Shown piece after piece: positions 1-6,586 of a stretch of 10,538 nt of DNA; positions within the stretch are counted from its first letter, which is position 1; each line of letters begins with the position of its first letter. The DNA is from an uncultured Lachnospiraceae bacterium. Lineage in GTDB: Bacteria > Bacillota > Clostridia > Lachnospirales > Lachnospiraceae. The translations under genes and the position numbers were made by a program. The stretch covers positions 1 to 10,538 of the forward strand of contig CAJUCG010000114.1 of NCBI GenBank assembly GCA_910585065.1, read 5' to 3'. A model generated the notes under the pieces. It was given only the letters and a program-made list of their open reading frames with translations, did no database searches and was not told where the DNA came from.

Positions 1-1514
1 ATATTCGCTCGTCACTGCGCGCTACGATCGGCTATGATAATCAGGAGGCAATTGACGAAGTGGTGCAGCAGCATACAGATATGATTGCAGCATTTGAGAG
101 AAGTTTTGCAAAAATTGAAGATACGATTGTTTCAGAGGACGGCAGAGCCAATTATGATCAGATCGAACAGGATTTAAAAACGTATTGGGAATTGGATGAC
201 AAGATTATGAGGCTGGGGGCAACTACGGACAGAGAGTATTGTAAACTTGCCCAGGAGATGGCACTGACTCAGCTGGCACCAGTCTACTCTTCGATTTATG
301 ATAAATTGGAAGGACTTTTGGATGTAAAGGTAAGTGAGGGAAACAAATTATCAAAGACACTCACTATTGCCTGCGTGATGGTCGGTATAATTATCGTCCT
401 GTTAATTGGAGGGTCGATGTATCTGTCCACAAGAATTGGCAAGCGTATCTCTGTAAGAATCACCTCTCCGCTAAAGCAGCTTGGCAACCGGTTAAAGACA
501 TTTTCGGAGGGCGATCTTACCTCTCCGTTCCCGGCGATTAAATCAGGTGATGAGATTGAAGAGATGACAGCGGATGCCATGATTATGGCGGATCATTTGA
601 ATGTGATTATCCATGATATCGGGGAAGTACTCGGCGAGATGGCGGACGGCAATTATGCGGTAAAGTCAAAGGCATCAAAGCGTTATACTGGGGATTTTAA
701 GAAGCTGTACGAGTCAATGCGTGGTATGCGCGATCAGATGAAGGAAACCTTGCTTTCGATCGGGGAATCCTCAAGCCATGTATCCTGTGGTTCCGGCGAT
801 TTAGCTAAGGCTTCGCAGAGTCTTGCGGAGGGTGCGACCGAACAGGCGGGCGCAGTGGAGGAATTGCACGCGACGATCTCAGATATTACTGCGACGATGG
901 AAAAGAGCGCGCAGAGCGCGGAGGAATCTTACAGCAAAGCACAGCACTATGCGGATGCGGCGGATAGCAGCCGTGAGGAAATGCACCGCATGATGGAGGC
1001 GATGGGACGCATCAACGAGGCTTCGGCAAGAATTGGCGATATTATTTCCAAGATTGAATCCATTGCGGCACAGACCAATCTTTTGTCGCTGAACGCTTCG
1101 ATCGAGGCGGCAAGAGCGGGGGATTCCGGAAGAGGATTCTCAGTTGTGGCGGATCAGATTCGTGAGCTGGCAAACCAGAGCGCGAAGGCGGCAGTGGATA
1201 CAAGAGAGCTGATTGAAGGTTCCATTAAGGAAGTGGCTGAGGGCAATAGCTCAGCAGAGCGCGCGGCACACGCGATCGAGTCCGTTGTGGATGGAATTAA
1301 GCAGATTGCAGAGTTCTCAAGAAACTTGAAAAATATGGTGGAAGACCAGACAGAGGCAGTTCGTCAGGCTGAAGTGGGTGTGGATCAGATTTCTGAGGTG
1401 GTTCAGGTCAATGCGGCAACCGCGCAGCAGGCTTCTGCGACCAGCGAGGAATTATCTGCACAGGCAACGATTCTGGACGAGTTGGTTGGGCGTTTTGTGC
1501 TGACCAAGCAATAA
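1..1514 (+). CDS. Methyl-accepting chemotaxis protein, 5' end outside the window
   Basis: Membrane chemoreceptor that would sense an extracellular ligand and control the CheA kinase through CheW. The frame is open from base 3 with no start codon of its own, so the gene is cut by the left edge; 503 residues are visible. A helical extracellular part resembling the 4HB_MCP sensor comes first, then a transmembrane helix at about 360-422 (ACVMVGIIIVLLIGGSMYL). A HAMP domain follows at about 432-614 and a second HAMP-like unit at about 615-764 (GEMADGNYAV, then YTGDFKKLYESM). The kinase-control hairpin tip lies at about 1041-1190 (IAAQTNLLSLNASIEAARAG, then GRGFSVVADQIRELA). The usual Glu after ARAG is Asp here. 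The protein ends FVLTKQ, so there is no C-terminal pentapeptide tether for CheR. No chemotaxis genes lie next to it, so it is probably an orphan receptor. Family is certain; ligand cannot be read. Confidence 0.96.
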   Translation, partial: IRSSLRATIGYDNQEAIDEVVQQHTDMIAAFERSFAKIEDTIVSEDGRANYDQIEQDLKTYWELDDKIMRLGATTDREYCKLAQEMALTQLAPVYSSIYDKLEGLLDVKVSEGNKLSKTLTIACVMVGIIIVLLIGGSMYLSTRIGKRISVRITSPLKQLGNRLKTFSEGDLTSPFPAIKSGDEIEEMTADAMIMADHLNVIIHDIGEVLGEMADGNYAVKSKASKRYTGDFKKLYESMRGMRDQMKETLLSIGESSSHVSCGSGDLAKASQSLAEGATEQAGAVEELHATISDITATMEKSAQSAEESYSKAQHYADAADSSREEMHRMMEAMGRINEASARIGDIISKIESIAAQTNLLSLNASIEAARAGDSGRGFSVVADQIRELANQSAKAAVDTRELIEGSIKEVAEGNSSAERAAHAIESVVDGIKQIAEFSRNLKNMVEDQTEAVRQAEVGVDQISEVVQVNAATAQQASATSEELSAQATILDELVGRFVLTKQ

Positions 1515-1542
1515 TCTGTTGGGAAAAAGTATAAATTACATA

Positions 1543-1559
1543 GCCTATCTGTTATAGGC
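1543..1559 (+). repeat. Small inverted repeat after the chemoreceptor gene
   Basis: GCCTAT, a five-base spacer (CTGTT), then ATAGGC form a perfect 6-bp stem 29 bases after the stop codon. No T-run follows, so it is not an intrinsic terminator by itself. It may fold at the 3' end of the receptor mRNA ahead of the terminator downstream, or be chance. Confidence 0.3.
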
Positions 1560-1591
1560 AGTGGGAAATGTGAGAGAAATGATAAAAATTG

Positions 1592-1635
1592 CCCTCGGAC
1601 AGGGTGGAGGAAGAAAACTGTCCGGGGGTATTTTT
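1592..1635 (+). terminator. Rho-independent terminator of the chemoreceptor gene
   Basis: CCCTCGGACAG (1592-1602) pairs with CTGTCCGGGGG (1618-1628) as an 11-bp stem with one T-G wobble. The loop is 15 bases and purine-rich. The stem is followed by TATTTTT (1629-1635). It separates the chemoreceptor from the aminotransferase unit. The loop is long for a terminator, but stem strength and T-run are good. Confidence 0.85.
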
Positions 1636-1673
1636 GACAGAAAGGTTACAAAAAGGAGAATATTTATAGAAAT

Positions 1674-1679
1674 GAGGGA
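1674..1679 (+). promoter_or_regulatory. Ribosome binding site supporting a TTG start
   Basis: GAGGGA ends six bases before the TTG at 1686, a good spacing. It supports TTG as the initiation codon of the aminotransferase. The next in-frame ATG, at 1728, would remove the conserved N-terminal RRVEPY segment. The site lies inside a five-codon reading frame (ATG 1672 to TGA 1689) whose stop overlaps the TTG. Confidence 0.6.
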
Positions 1680-1685
1680 TCAATT

Positions 1686-2771
1686 TTGAATGCATGGGAG
1701 AAAAATTTTAGAAGGGTGGAGCCATATATGCCGGGGGAACAGCCCATATTTGCGAATATGGTAAAGCTGAATACGAACGAGAATCCCTATCCGCCATCTC
1801 CAAAAGTTGAGGCGGCAATGCGGCAGCTATGTGATAATATGGAACGTTTCCGTCTGTATCCGGATTTTAAGGCAGAGCCACTCACTGCCGTTTTGGCAAA
1901 GTGTTATGGACTGGAAAACGATCAGGTTTTTGTCGGAGTGGGATCGGATGACGTGCTTTCGGTGGCGTTTTTAACTTTTTTTCATTCCGATCGCCCAGTG
2001 CTTTTTCCAGATATTACCTATTCCTTTTATGATGTGTGGGCACAAGTTTATGAAATTCCGTATAAATGTCCGATGCTCGATGAAAATTTTCGCATCCGCA
2101 AGGAGGATTACTACCAAAAGAACGGCGGAATTGTAATTGCGAACCCGAATGCGCCGACCTCGATCGCGGAGGGAATTGATTTTATTGAGGATATTTTAGA
2201 ACACAATCAGGAATCTGTGGTGATTGTTGATGAGGCCTATGTGGATTTTGGCGGGGAATCGGCACTTCCCCTGCTTAAAAAATACGAAAACCTTTTGATT
2301 GTGCAGACTTTTTCGAAATCGCGAGCGATGGCGGGAATGCGCATCGGCTATGCGATGGGCAGCCCCACATTGATCCGGGCAATGAATGATGTGAAATATT
2401 CGATCAATTCCTACACCATGAATTATCCTTCCCTCTCTGTCGGTGTGGCAGCAGTGGAGGATGATGCTTATTTTAGGGAGTGCTGCGAGAAGGTGATACG
2501 GACGCGCACCTGGGCAAGGATGGAGCTTGAGCGGCTTAAGTTTACCTGTCTTGACAGTGCTGCCAATTTCTTGTTTGTAACACATCCTTTCGTCCCTGCG
2601 GCGAAAATTTTTGCCGCGCTAAAGGAGCGTGGAATCTTTGTGCGGTATTTTAACAAGCCGCGCATTGACAATTATCTGCGGATTACAATTGGGACCAAGG
2701 AGCAGATGGAGCGGTTAATGGAGGCACTTTTAGAGATTGTACCTGTGGCAGAAAAGAAAGAGGGAGTATAG
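1686..2771 (+). CDS. hisC: Histidinol-phosphate aminotransferase (HisC-type, PLP-dependent fold type I)
   Basis: Cytosolic pyridoxal-phosphate enzyme. HisC converts imidazole-acetol phosphate plus glutamate to histidinol phosphate in histidine synthesis. At 361 residues it has the usual HisC length. Visible marks: RRVEPYMPGEQP at 9-20; KLNTNENPYPPSP at 27-39; LYPD at 57-60; GVGSDD at 84-89 for cofactor phosphate binding; NPNAPTS at 153-159; VDEAY at 181-185 (Asp182 for the pyridine nitrogen, Tyr185); TFSKSRAMAGMRIGYA at 208-223, with Lys211 as the predicted Schiff-base lysine and Arg219 for substrate carboxylate. The start is TTG, chosen for its ribosome binding site and the conserved N-terminus. 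It stops two bases before the next gene, so translation is probably coupled. No other his gene is nearby. The common NPNNPT motif reads NPNAPT, so a related specificity (another HisC-like or CobD-like enzyme) is possible. The fold is certain; the exact substrate is inferred. Confidence 0.85.
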   Translation: MNAWEKNFRRVEPYMPGEQPIFANMVKLNTNENPYPPSPKVEAAMRQLCDNMERFRLYPDFKAEPLTAVLAKCYGLENDQVFVGVGSDDVLSVAFLTFFHSDRPVLFPDITYSFYDVWAQVYEIPYKCPMLDENFRIRKEDYYQKNGGIVIANPNAPTSIAEGIDFIEDILEHNQESVVIVDEAYVDFGGESALPLLKKYENLLIVQTFSKSRAMAGMRIGYAMGSPTLIRAMNDVKYSINSYTMNYPSLSVGVAAVEDDAYFRECCEKVIRTRTWARMELERLKFTCLDSAANFLFVTHPFVPAAKIFAALKERGIFVRYFNKPRIDNYLRITIGTKEQMERLMEALLEIVPVAEKKEGV

Positions 2772-2773
2772 AG

Positions 2774-4489
2774 ATGAAATCACAGACCGACTTGGAACAG
2801 ATGTTAAAAAATATTGACCATAAAGGGTATCCTGCCTACAAGGATCTGCGCGGAAATTATCAGTTTATGGGCTACGTATTGGGAATTGACCATGTGCAGG
2901 GCGACCCGTTCGCCGCGCCGTCGCGCGTAAGTGTGCGCGTAGGAAAAGCACAGGCGGGATTTGCTTTAGATATGTATGAGAAGGAGTATAAGCGCGTTGC
3001 ACTCTCAGATTATCTTCTGCGGGGCTTCGGGCGGACGCTTTCGGATTATACCTTTCAGGCGAGAGGTTCCGGCAAAAGCGGGCTGATTGGGGTTAGCCGT
3101 CCGGGGCAGGAGATTTTGGCGCGAACTGCGTGCGAGATACAAAACGGTGATATCCTGGTGCGCTTTGAAGTCGGTTTTCCGGCAAATGGGCGCACAATCA
3201 ATGCCGGAGAACTGCACAAGATCTTGTTTGACTATATTCCCCAGGCAGTAAAACGCTCACTTTTTTACAAGAATTTGCGCGCGGAGGAAGTAAGAGCGGT
3301 TTTAGAACTTGCGGAGGACGAACAGGCAGTCAGGGAGGCAATTTCAGAGAGAGGATTAGTCGCATTTGTGGCAAATGGCGCGATTTTGCCAAGAGAGAGT
3401 GGTGTCTCACAAAAGCCAATGAAAAATGCTGTTGCGTTTGTCTCGCCAAAGGAATTTGAGATAGAGTTAGATCTGCCGCACCGCGGCGTGGTAAAGGGGA
3501 TGGGAATTCCTGCGGGGATCACGCTGATTGTTGGCGGCGGCTATCACGGGAAATCAACGCTTTTAAAGGCATTAGAACAGGGAGTTTACAATCACATTGC
3601 AAAGGATGGCAGGGAGTTTGTGATCACACAGGATGATGCCGTCAAGGTGCGTGCAGAAGATGGCAGAGCAGTGACCCATGTCAATATCTCTCCGTTTATC
3701 AGCGATCTGCCTAACGGCAAAGATACCGTGGATTTCTCCACGGAGGATGCGAGCGGCTCCACCTCGCAGGCAGCGAATGTGGTCGAGGCGATCCGCGCCG
3801 GGGCAAAGTTGCTCCTGATTGACGAAGATACCTGCGCGACAAATTTTATGGTGCGCGACGAATTGATGCAGCGGGTGGTTTCCCCGGACAAAGAGCCGAT
3901 CACTCCATTTTTGTTACAGGCGAGAGAATTATACGAAAAATATGGGGTTTCCGTGATTTTAGTTGCGGGCAGTTCCGGCGCGTACTTCCATATTTCTGAC
4001 CGCGTGATCCAGATGGACAATTACAAAACGCTCGATATTACCGCGCGCGTAAGAGAGTGTATGGAGGGCGAACCTCCGCTTGAGAGGCTTTCTTCTAAAA
4101 AGACAGCGATCGGAGCTATTTTTTCCGAGACGGCAAAAAAGCGCGTGGTAAAGATTGGACGGCTGGAAAAGAAGTATGATGAGGTCAAGGTAAAGCAGTT
4201 TGGCAGGGACAGCTTTTCTTTTGGCAGGGATACCGTGGATTTAAGTTTTGTCGAGCAGCTTTTAGACTTTGAGCAGACGACAACACTTTCCTACTGCTTA
4301 AAAGCACTTGCAGACCAGTTGGAGAATCGTCCGCAGGATATTGAGGCACTGGTGACAAAGCTTGATGAGCAGATAAAGCGCGATGGGCTTTCTAGCCTAT
4401 GCAGAGGCAGTTACCTTCCCGCTACACTTGCTGCAGTGCGCAAGCAGGAGATCTATGCGTGCGTAAACAGGTATCGCGGTCTAATGTGA
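2774..4489 (+). CDS. ABC-class P-loop ATPase of the PF09818/COG3044 type, function unknown
   Basis: A soluble predicted ATPase of 571 residues with no membrane segment, recognised by the unusual Walker A GGGYHGKST at 254-262 (Lys260). Other marks are an ABC-signature-like ASGSTSQAAN at 326-335, Walker B LLLIDEDT at 346-353 (Asp350, Glu351), and ARNDELM-like MVRDELMQ just after it. A separate glycine-rich GSGKSG stretch at about 98-103 recurs in this family, which gives the N-terminal half a second phosphate-loop-like element. VILVAGSSGAYF at 394-405 fits the end of the nucleotide core. The length is normal for the family. It starts two bases after the aminotransferase stop, with AGGGAG (2761-2766) as ribosome binding site, and queH follows after 12 bases, so all three genes are probably one transcript. 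The family has no established bacterial role. From memory, the trypanosome RNA-editing factor MRB1590 shares this fold, so an RNA-related job is one possibility (inference). Family assignment is strong; function is open. Confidence 0.9.
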   Translation: MKSQTDLEQMLKNIDHKGYPAYKDLRGNYQFMGYVLGIDHVQGDPFAAPSRVSVRVGKAQAGFALDMYEKEYKRVALSDYLLRGFGRTLSDYTFQARGSGKSGLIGVSRPGQEILARTACEIQNGDILVRFEVGFPANGRTINAGELHKILFDYIPQAVKRSLFYKNLRAEEVRAVLELAEDEQAVREAISERGLVAFVANGAILPRESGVSQKPMKNAVAFVSPKEFEIELDLPHRGVVKGMGIPAGITLIVGGGYHGKSTLLKALEQGVYNHIAKDGREFVITQDDAVKVRAEDGRAVTHVNISPFISDLPNGKDTVDFSTEDASGSTSQAANVVEAIRAGAKLLLIDEDTCATNFMVRDELMQRVVSPDKEPITPFLLQARELYEKYGVSVILVAGSSGAYFHISDRVIQMDNYKTLDITARVRECMEGEPPLERLSSKKTAIGAIFSETAKKRVVKIGRLEKKYDEVKVKQFGRDSFSFGRDTVDLSFVEQLLDFEQTTTLSYCLKALADQLENRPQDIEALVTKLDEQIKRDGLSSLCRGSYLPATLAAVRKQEIYACVNRYRGLM

Positions 4490-4501
4490 GGGGGCGGGGG
4501 A

Positions 4502-5161
4502 ATGCAGAAGGATTTGGCGAAGGTCAATTATCAGCGTGTGCTGGACGAGACACTAAAGCAGATTACTGAGAACGGAAAAACTCCGTCCTTGCTTTTGCAC
4601 GCCTGCTGCGCGCCATGTTCCAGTTATGTTTTAGAATATTTGTCAAAATACTTTAATATTACCGTATTTTACTATAACCCGAATATTTTTCCTAAAGAGG
4701 AATATGAAAAGCGTGTGGAAGAGATTGCGCGGCTAATTGAAGAAATTTCGGTTGTACACCCGGTAAAGCTACTTTTGGGAAATTACGATCCGGAGCGTTT
4801 TTTTGCGATGGCAAGGGGGATGGAGGAGTCACCAGAAGGAGGGGAGCGCTGCTTTGCCTGCTATCGGCTTAGGCTTTCTCTCGCGGCAAAGGAAGCAAAG
4901 GAGAGAGGGTTTGATTATTTTACGACAACACTTTCCATAAGCCCGCTCAAAAATGCAGCAAAACTCAATGAGATCGGCAGAGAATTGTCGGATACCTATA
5001 AAGTCGCTTACCTGTATTCAGATTTTAAAAAGAAGGGCGGATACCAACGCTCAATTGAGCTTTCAAGAGAATTTCATCTGTACCGCCAGAACTATTGTGG
5101 CTGCATCTACAGCAGGAGAAAAGAAAATTGCAAAGAAATTACAAAAAACAGCAAAGAATGA
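4502..5161 (+). CDS. queH: Epoxyqueuosine reductase QueH (DUF208 family)
   Basis: Last step of queuosine formation in tRNA: reduction of epoxyqueuosine to queuosine at the wobble position of GUN-anticodon tRNAs. QueH is the non-homologous replacement for the cobalamin enzyme QueG. The 219-residue length is normal. Visible marks: LLHACCAPCSSYV at 31-43 with adjacent Cys35/Cys36 plus Cys39; FYYNPNIFPKEEYEKR at about 56-71; GERCFACYRLRL at 114-125 (Cys117, Cys120); TTTLSISPLKN at 141-151; GGYQRS at 179-184; NYCGCIYS at 197-204 (Cys199, Cys201). These cysteines supply the iron-sulfur and iron sites of the family. The ATG has a G-rich ribosome binding site (AGGGGG, about 4489-4494). It is the last gene of the three-gene run; the next gene has its own promoter 12 bases after this stop. 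No other queuosine gene is in the window. Confidence 0.95.
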   Translation: MQKDLAKVNYQRVLDETLKQITENGKTPSLLLHACCAPCSSYVLEYLSKYFNITVFYYNPNIFPKEEYEKRVEEIARLIEEISVVHPVKLLLGNYDPERFFAMARGMEESPEGGERCFACYRLRLSLAAKEAKERGFDYFTTTLSISPLKNAAKLNEIGRELSDTYKVAYLYSDFKKKGGYQRSIELSREFHLYRQNYCGCIYSRRKENCKEITKNSKE

Positions 5162-5172
5162 GAAATCGCTAA

Positions 5173-5204
5173 TTGACGTTGATTTGCGAACGTGCTACTA
5201 TAAT
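5173..5204 (+). promoter_or_regulatory. Sigma-A-like promoter of the response regulator-feoAB unit
   Basis: A -35 box TTGACG (5173-5178) is followed after 17 bases by TACTAT (5196-5201), preceded by TGC, which gives an extended -10. A perfect TATAAT also sits at 5199-5204, at a less favoured 20-base spacing from the same -35 box. Either choice puts the start of transcription near 5208-5212 and leaves an untranslated leader of roughly 45 bases. The leader holds only a weak CAGG/CCTG hairpin (5220-5232). The site is in the 93-base gap after queH. No obvious Fur or other operator palindrome overlaps it. Confidence 0.75.
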
Positions 5205-5254
5205 TATGGACATCAGTTACAGGGAGAACCTGCGCACGGGAAGGCGGTGGAGCG

Positions 5255-6295
5255 ATGAGAAAAATATTAATTGTCGATGATAACCGAATGAATATTGCAT
5301 TTGCCAAGGGGTGTTTGGAGGATGAGTACGAATTATCTTCTGCAAATTCCGGGGAGGAGGCGGTTGCCATCCTTGCAGAATGGCGTTTCGATCTGGTTTT
5401 GCTTGATTATGTAATGCCCGGACTAAACGGGTTGGGCGTTTTGCGCTTTATCCGGGGAAATCTTCATCTGCGCGAGATGCCCGTCGTTATGGTGACATCG
5501 AGCGAGGAGATGGAGGTGGCCTGCCTTGATGCGGGGGCAAACGATTTCGTCAAAAAGCCATATGCACCGGAAGTATTGAAGATGCGCGTTGCGCGCACGT
5601 TGGAGATGGATGATTACCGCAAAAAACTTTCGCTCTTAGTACAGCAGAAATCAAAGCGGATCGAGAAAATGCAGACCAGCATTATTGCCAATATTGCGAA
5701 TCTGATTGAGAACCGTGACAGGGATTCAGGGCAGCACGTTAAGCGTGTGGGATTTTATATGGGAATTATCGCTGATCATTTAAGAAAGATGCCGGAGTAT
5801 GAAGAGCAGCTAAATGAGCGGATGATTCGCAATATGATGCAGGCCTCCGCGCTGCACGATGTCGGAAAGATCTCGATCACGGACAATATTTTGTGCAAGC
5901 CTGCCAGGCTGACCAATCAGGAGTATGAGGTAATGAAGACCCATACTGTACTTGGCGCGCAGATTATCAGACAATGCCTTGAAAATATTGAGGAAGATGA
6001 TTATAGGGAAATGGCTGAACAGATAGCACTATATCACCATGAACACTGGGACGGGACAGGATATCCAGAGGGGCTTAAGGGTGAGGAAATTCCGCTCTGC
6101 GCGCGGATCATGTCGGTGGCGGACGTGTTTGACGCGCTGATTAGCCGCCGCTGCTACAAGGAAGTTCACTCGATGCAGGAGGCGTTCCGCATTATCGAGG
6201 AGGGTTCCGGAACACAGTTTGAACCTGCGATTGTAGAGGCCTTTCTCTCGGAAGAGGAAGCGATTGAGGCGGTGCTTGAACGGATGGAGCGGTAA
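5255..6295 (+). CDS. REC-HD-GYP response regulator, probable cyclic-di-GMP phosphodiesterase
   Basis: RpfG-like two-domain signalling protein of 346 residues; no DNA-binding domain. The receiver domain (about 1-120) has Asp8/Asp9 for metal, Asp51 in LVLLDYVMPG as the predicted phosphorylation site, Thr81 in VMVTSS, and Lys101 in VKKP. A helical linker (about 120-145) joins it to an HD-GYP domain. That domain keeps ENRDRDSGQHVKRV at 152-165, the HDVGK metal motif at 201-205, KTHTVLGAQI at 228-237, HHEHWDGTGYPEGL at 261-274 with the GYP signature, and ARIMSVADVFDAL at 283-295. All hallmark residues are intact, so it should be an active enzyme. HD-GYP proteins cut cyclic-di-GMP, usually to GMP, with an iron or manganese centre. 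The partner histidine kinase is not in the window. It has its own promoter, and feoA follows 18 bases after its stop. The target process cannot be read from sequence. Confidence 0.94.
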   Translation: MRKILIVDDNRMNIAFAKGCLEDEYELSSANSGEEAVAILAEWRFDLVLLDYVMPGLNGLGVLRFIRGNLHLREMPVVMVTSSEEMEVACLDAGANDFVKKPYAPEVLKMRVARTLEMDDYRKKLSLLVQQKSKRIEKMQTSIIANIANLIENRDRDSGQHVKRVGFYMGIIADHLRKMPEYEEQLNERMIRNMMQASALHDVGKISITDNILCKPARLTNQEYEVMKTHTVLGAQIIRQCLENIEEDDYREMAEQIALYHHEHWDGTGYPEGLKGEEIPLCARIMSVADVFDALISRRCYKEVHSMQEAFRIIEEGSGTQFEPAIVEAFLSEEEAIEAVLERMER

Positions 6296-6313
6296 CGCTT
6301 AGGAGGGATAAGG

Positions 6314-6544
6314 ATGCAGGAGAAAAATTTATGCGCTGCGGCTATTGGCGGCGTGTATCAGGTACACGAAATGCTGCTGCCGCGCGCGACAAAAATGCGT
6401 TTGACCGCCCTTGGATTAACTGCGGGGACGCAGGTGAGGGTGTTAAATAACAAGCGCAGCGGATCTGTGATTTTTTGTGTGCGTGGAACAAGGCTTGCCG
6501 TTGGAAAAAAGATTGCACAACATATCTATATCGGAGAAATATAA
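6314..6544 (+). CDS. feoA: Ferrous iron transport accessory protein FeoA
   Basis: Small cytosolic SH3-like protein of 76 residues, the usual FeoA size, which is needed for full FeoB activity and probably acts on its G-protein domain. The sequence has the expected pattern: MRLTALGLTAGTQVRVLNN at 28-46, a basic stretch NKRSGSVIFCVRGTRLAVG at 46-64, then AQHIYI near the end. The ATG has an excellent ribosome binding site (AGGAGG, 6301-6306, spaced seven bases). It lies 18 bases after the regulator and 42 bases before feoB, so it should share their transcript. There is a single FeoA copy; no FeoC is visible. Confidence 0.9.
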   Translation: MQEKNLCAAAIGGVYQVHEMLLPRATKMRLTALGLTAGTQVRVLNNKRSGSVIFCVRGTRLAVGKKIAQHIYIGEI

Positions 6545-6570
6545 AATAGATTGCTAATAAAATGTATCTT

Positions 6571-6577
6571 GGAAGGA
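6571..6577 (+). promoter_or_regulatory. Ribosome binding site that sets the feoB start
   Basis: GGAAGGA ends nine bases before the ATG at 6587. An in-frame TTG at 6551 lies upstream of it and has no such site, and the twelve extra residues it would add (beginning LIKCILEG) do not look like an FeoB N-terminus. The start at 6587 is therefore preferred. Confidence 0.75.
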
Positions 6578-6586
6578 AGTATACAT

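Noticed and set aside
1634..1670. Exact TTGACA (1634-1639) as a promoter for the aminotransferase unit
   Set aside because: The -35 box overlaps the terminator T-run, and no good -10 box is found at 16-18 bases (best is GAATAT, three of six matches). A promoter is needed somewhere here, but this one is not supported.
3592..4020. 142-codon antisense frame within the ATPase gene, and similar antisense frames elsewhere
   Set aside because: These are shadows of well-identified genes on the + strand, with no binding sites or family features of their own.
5205..5254. Cyclic-di-GMP riboswitch in the regulator leader, suggested by AGGG...AACC
   Set aside because: The leader is only about 45 bases and lacks the rest of the conserved core and paired elements; only a weak 4-bp hairpin is present.
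4953..5258. Open frame of 101 codons on the + strand overlapping queH and the next gap
   Set aside because: It lies mostly inside queH in another frame, has no ribosome binding site, runs through the promoter region, and its product has no recognisable pattern.
6296..6313. Fur or other iron operator directly before feoA
   Set aside because: The 18-base gap holds only the ribosome binding site; no palindrome of the Fur or DtxR type is visible there or in the 5162-5254 gap.
6551..6586. Upstream TTG start for FeoB adding twelve residues
   Set aside because: The ATG at 6587 has the properly spaced GGAAGGA site, and the extra residues are unlike FeoB N-termini.
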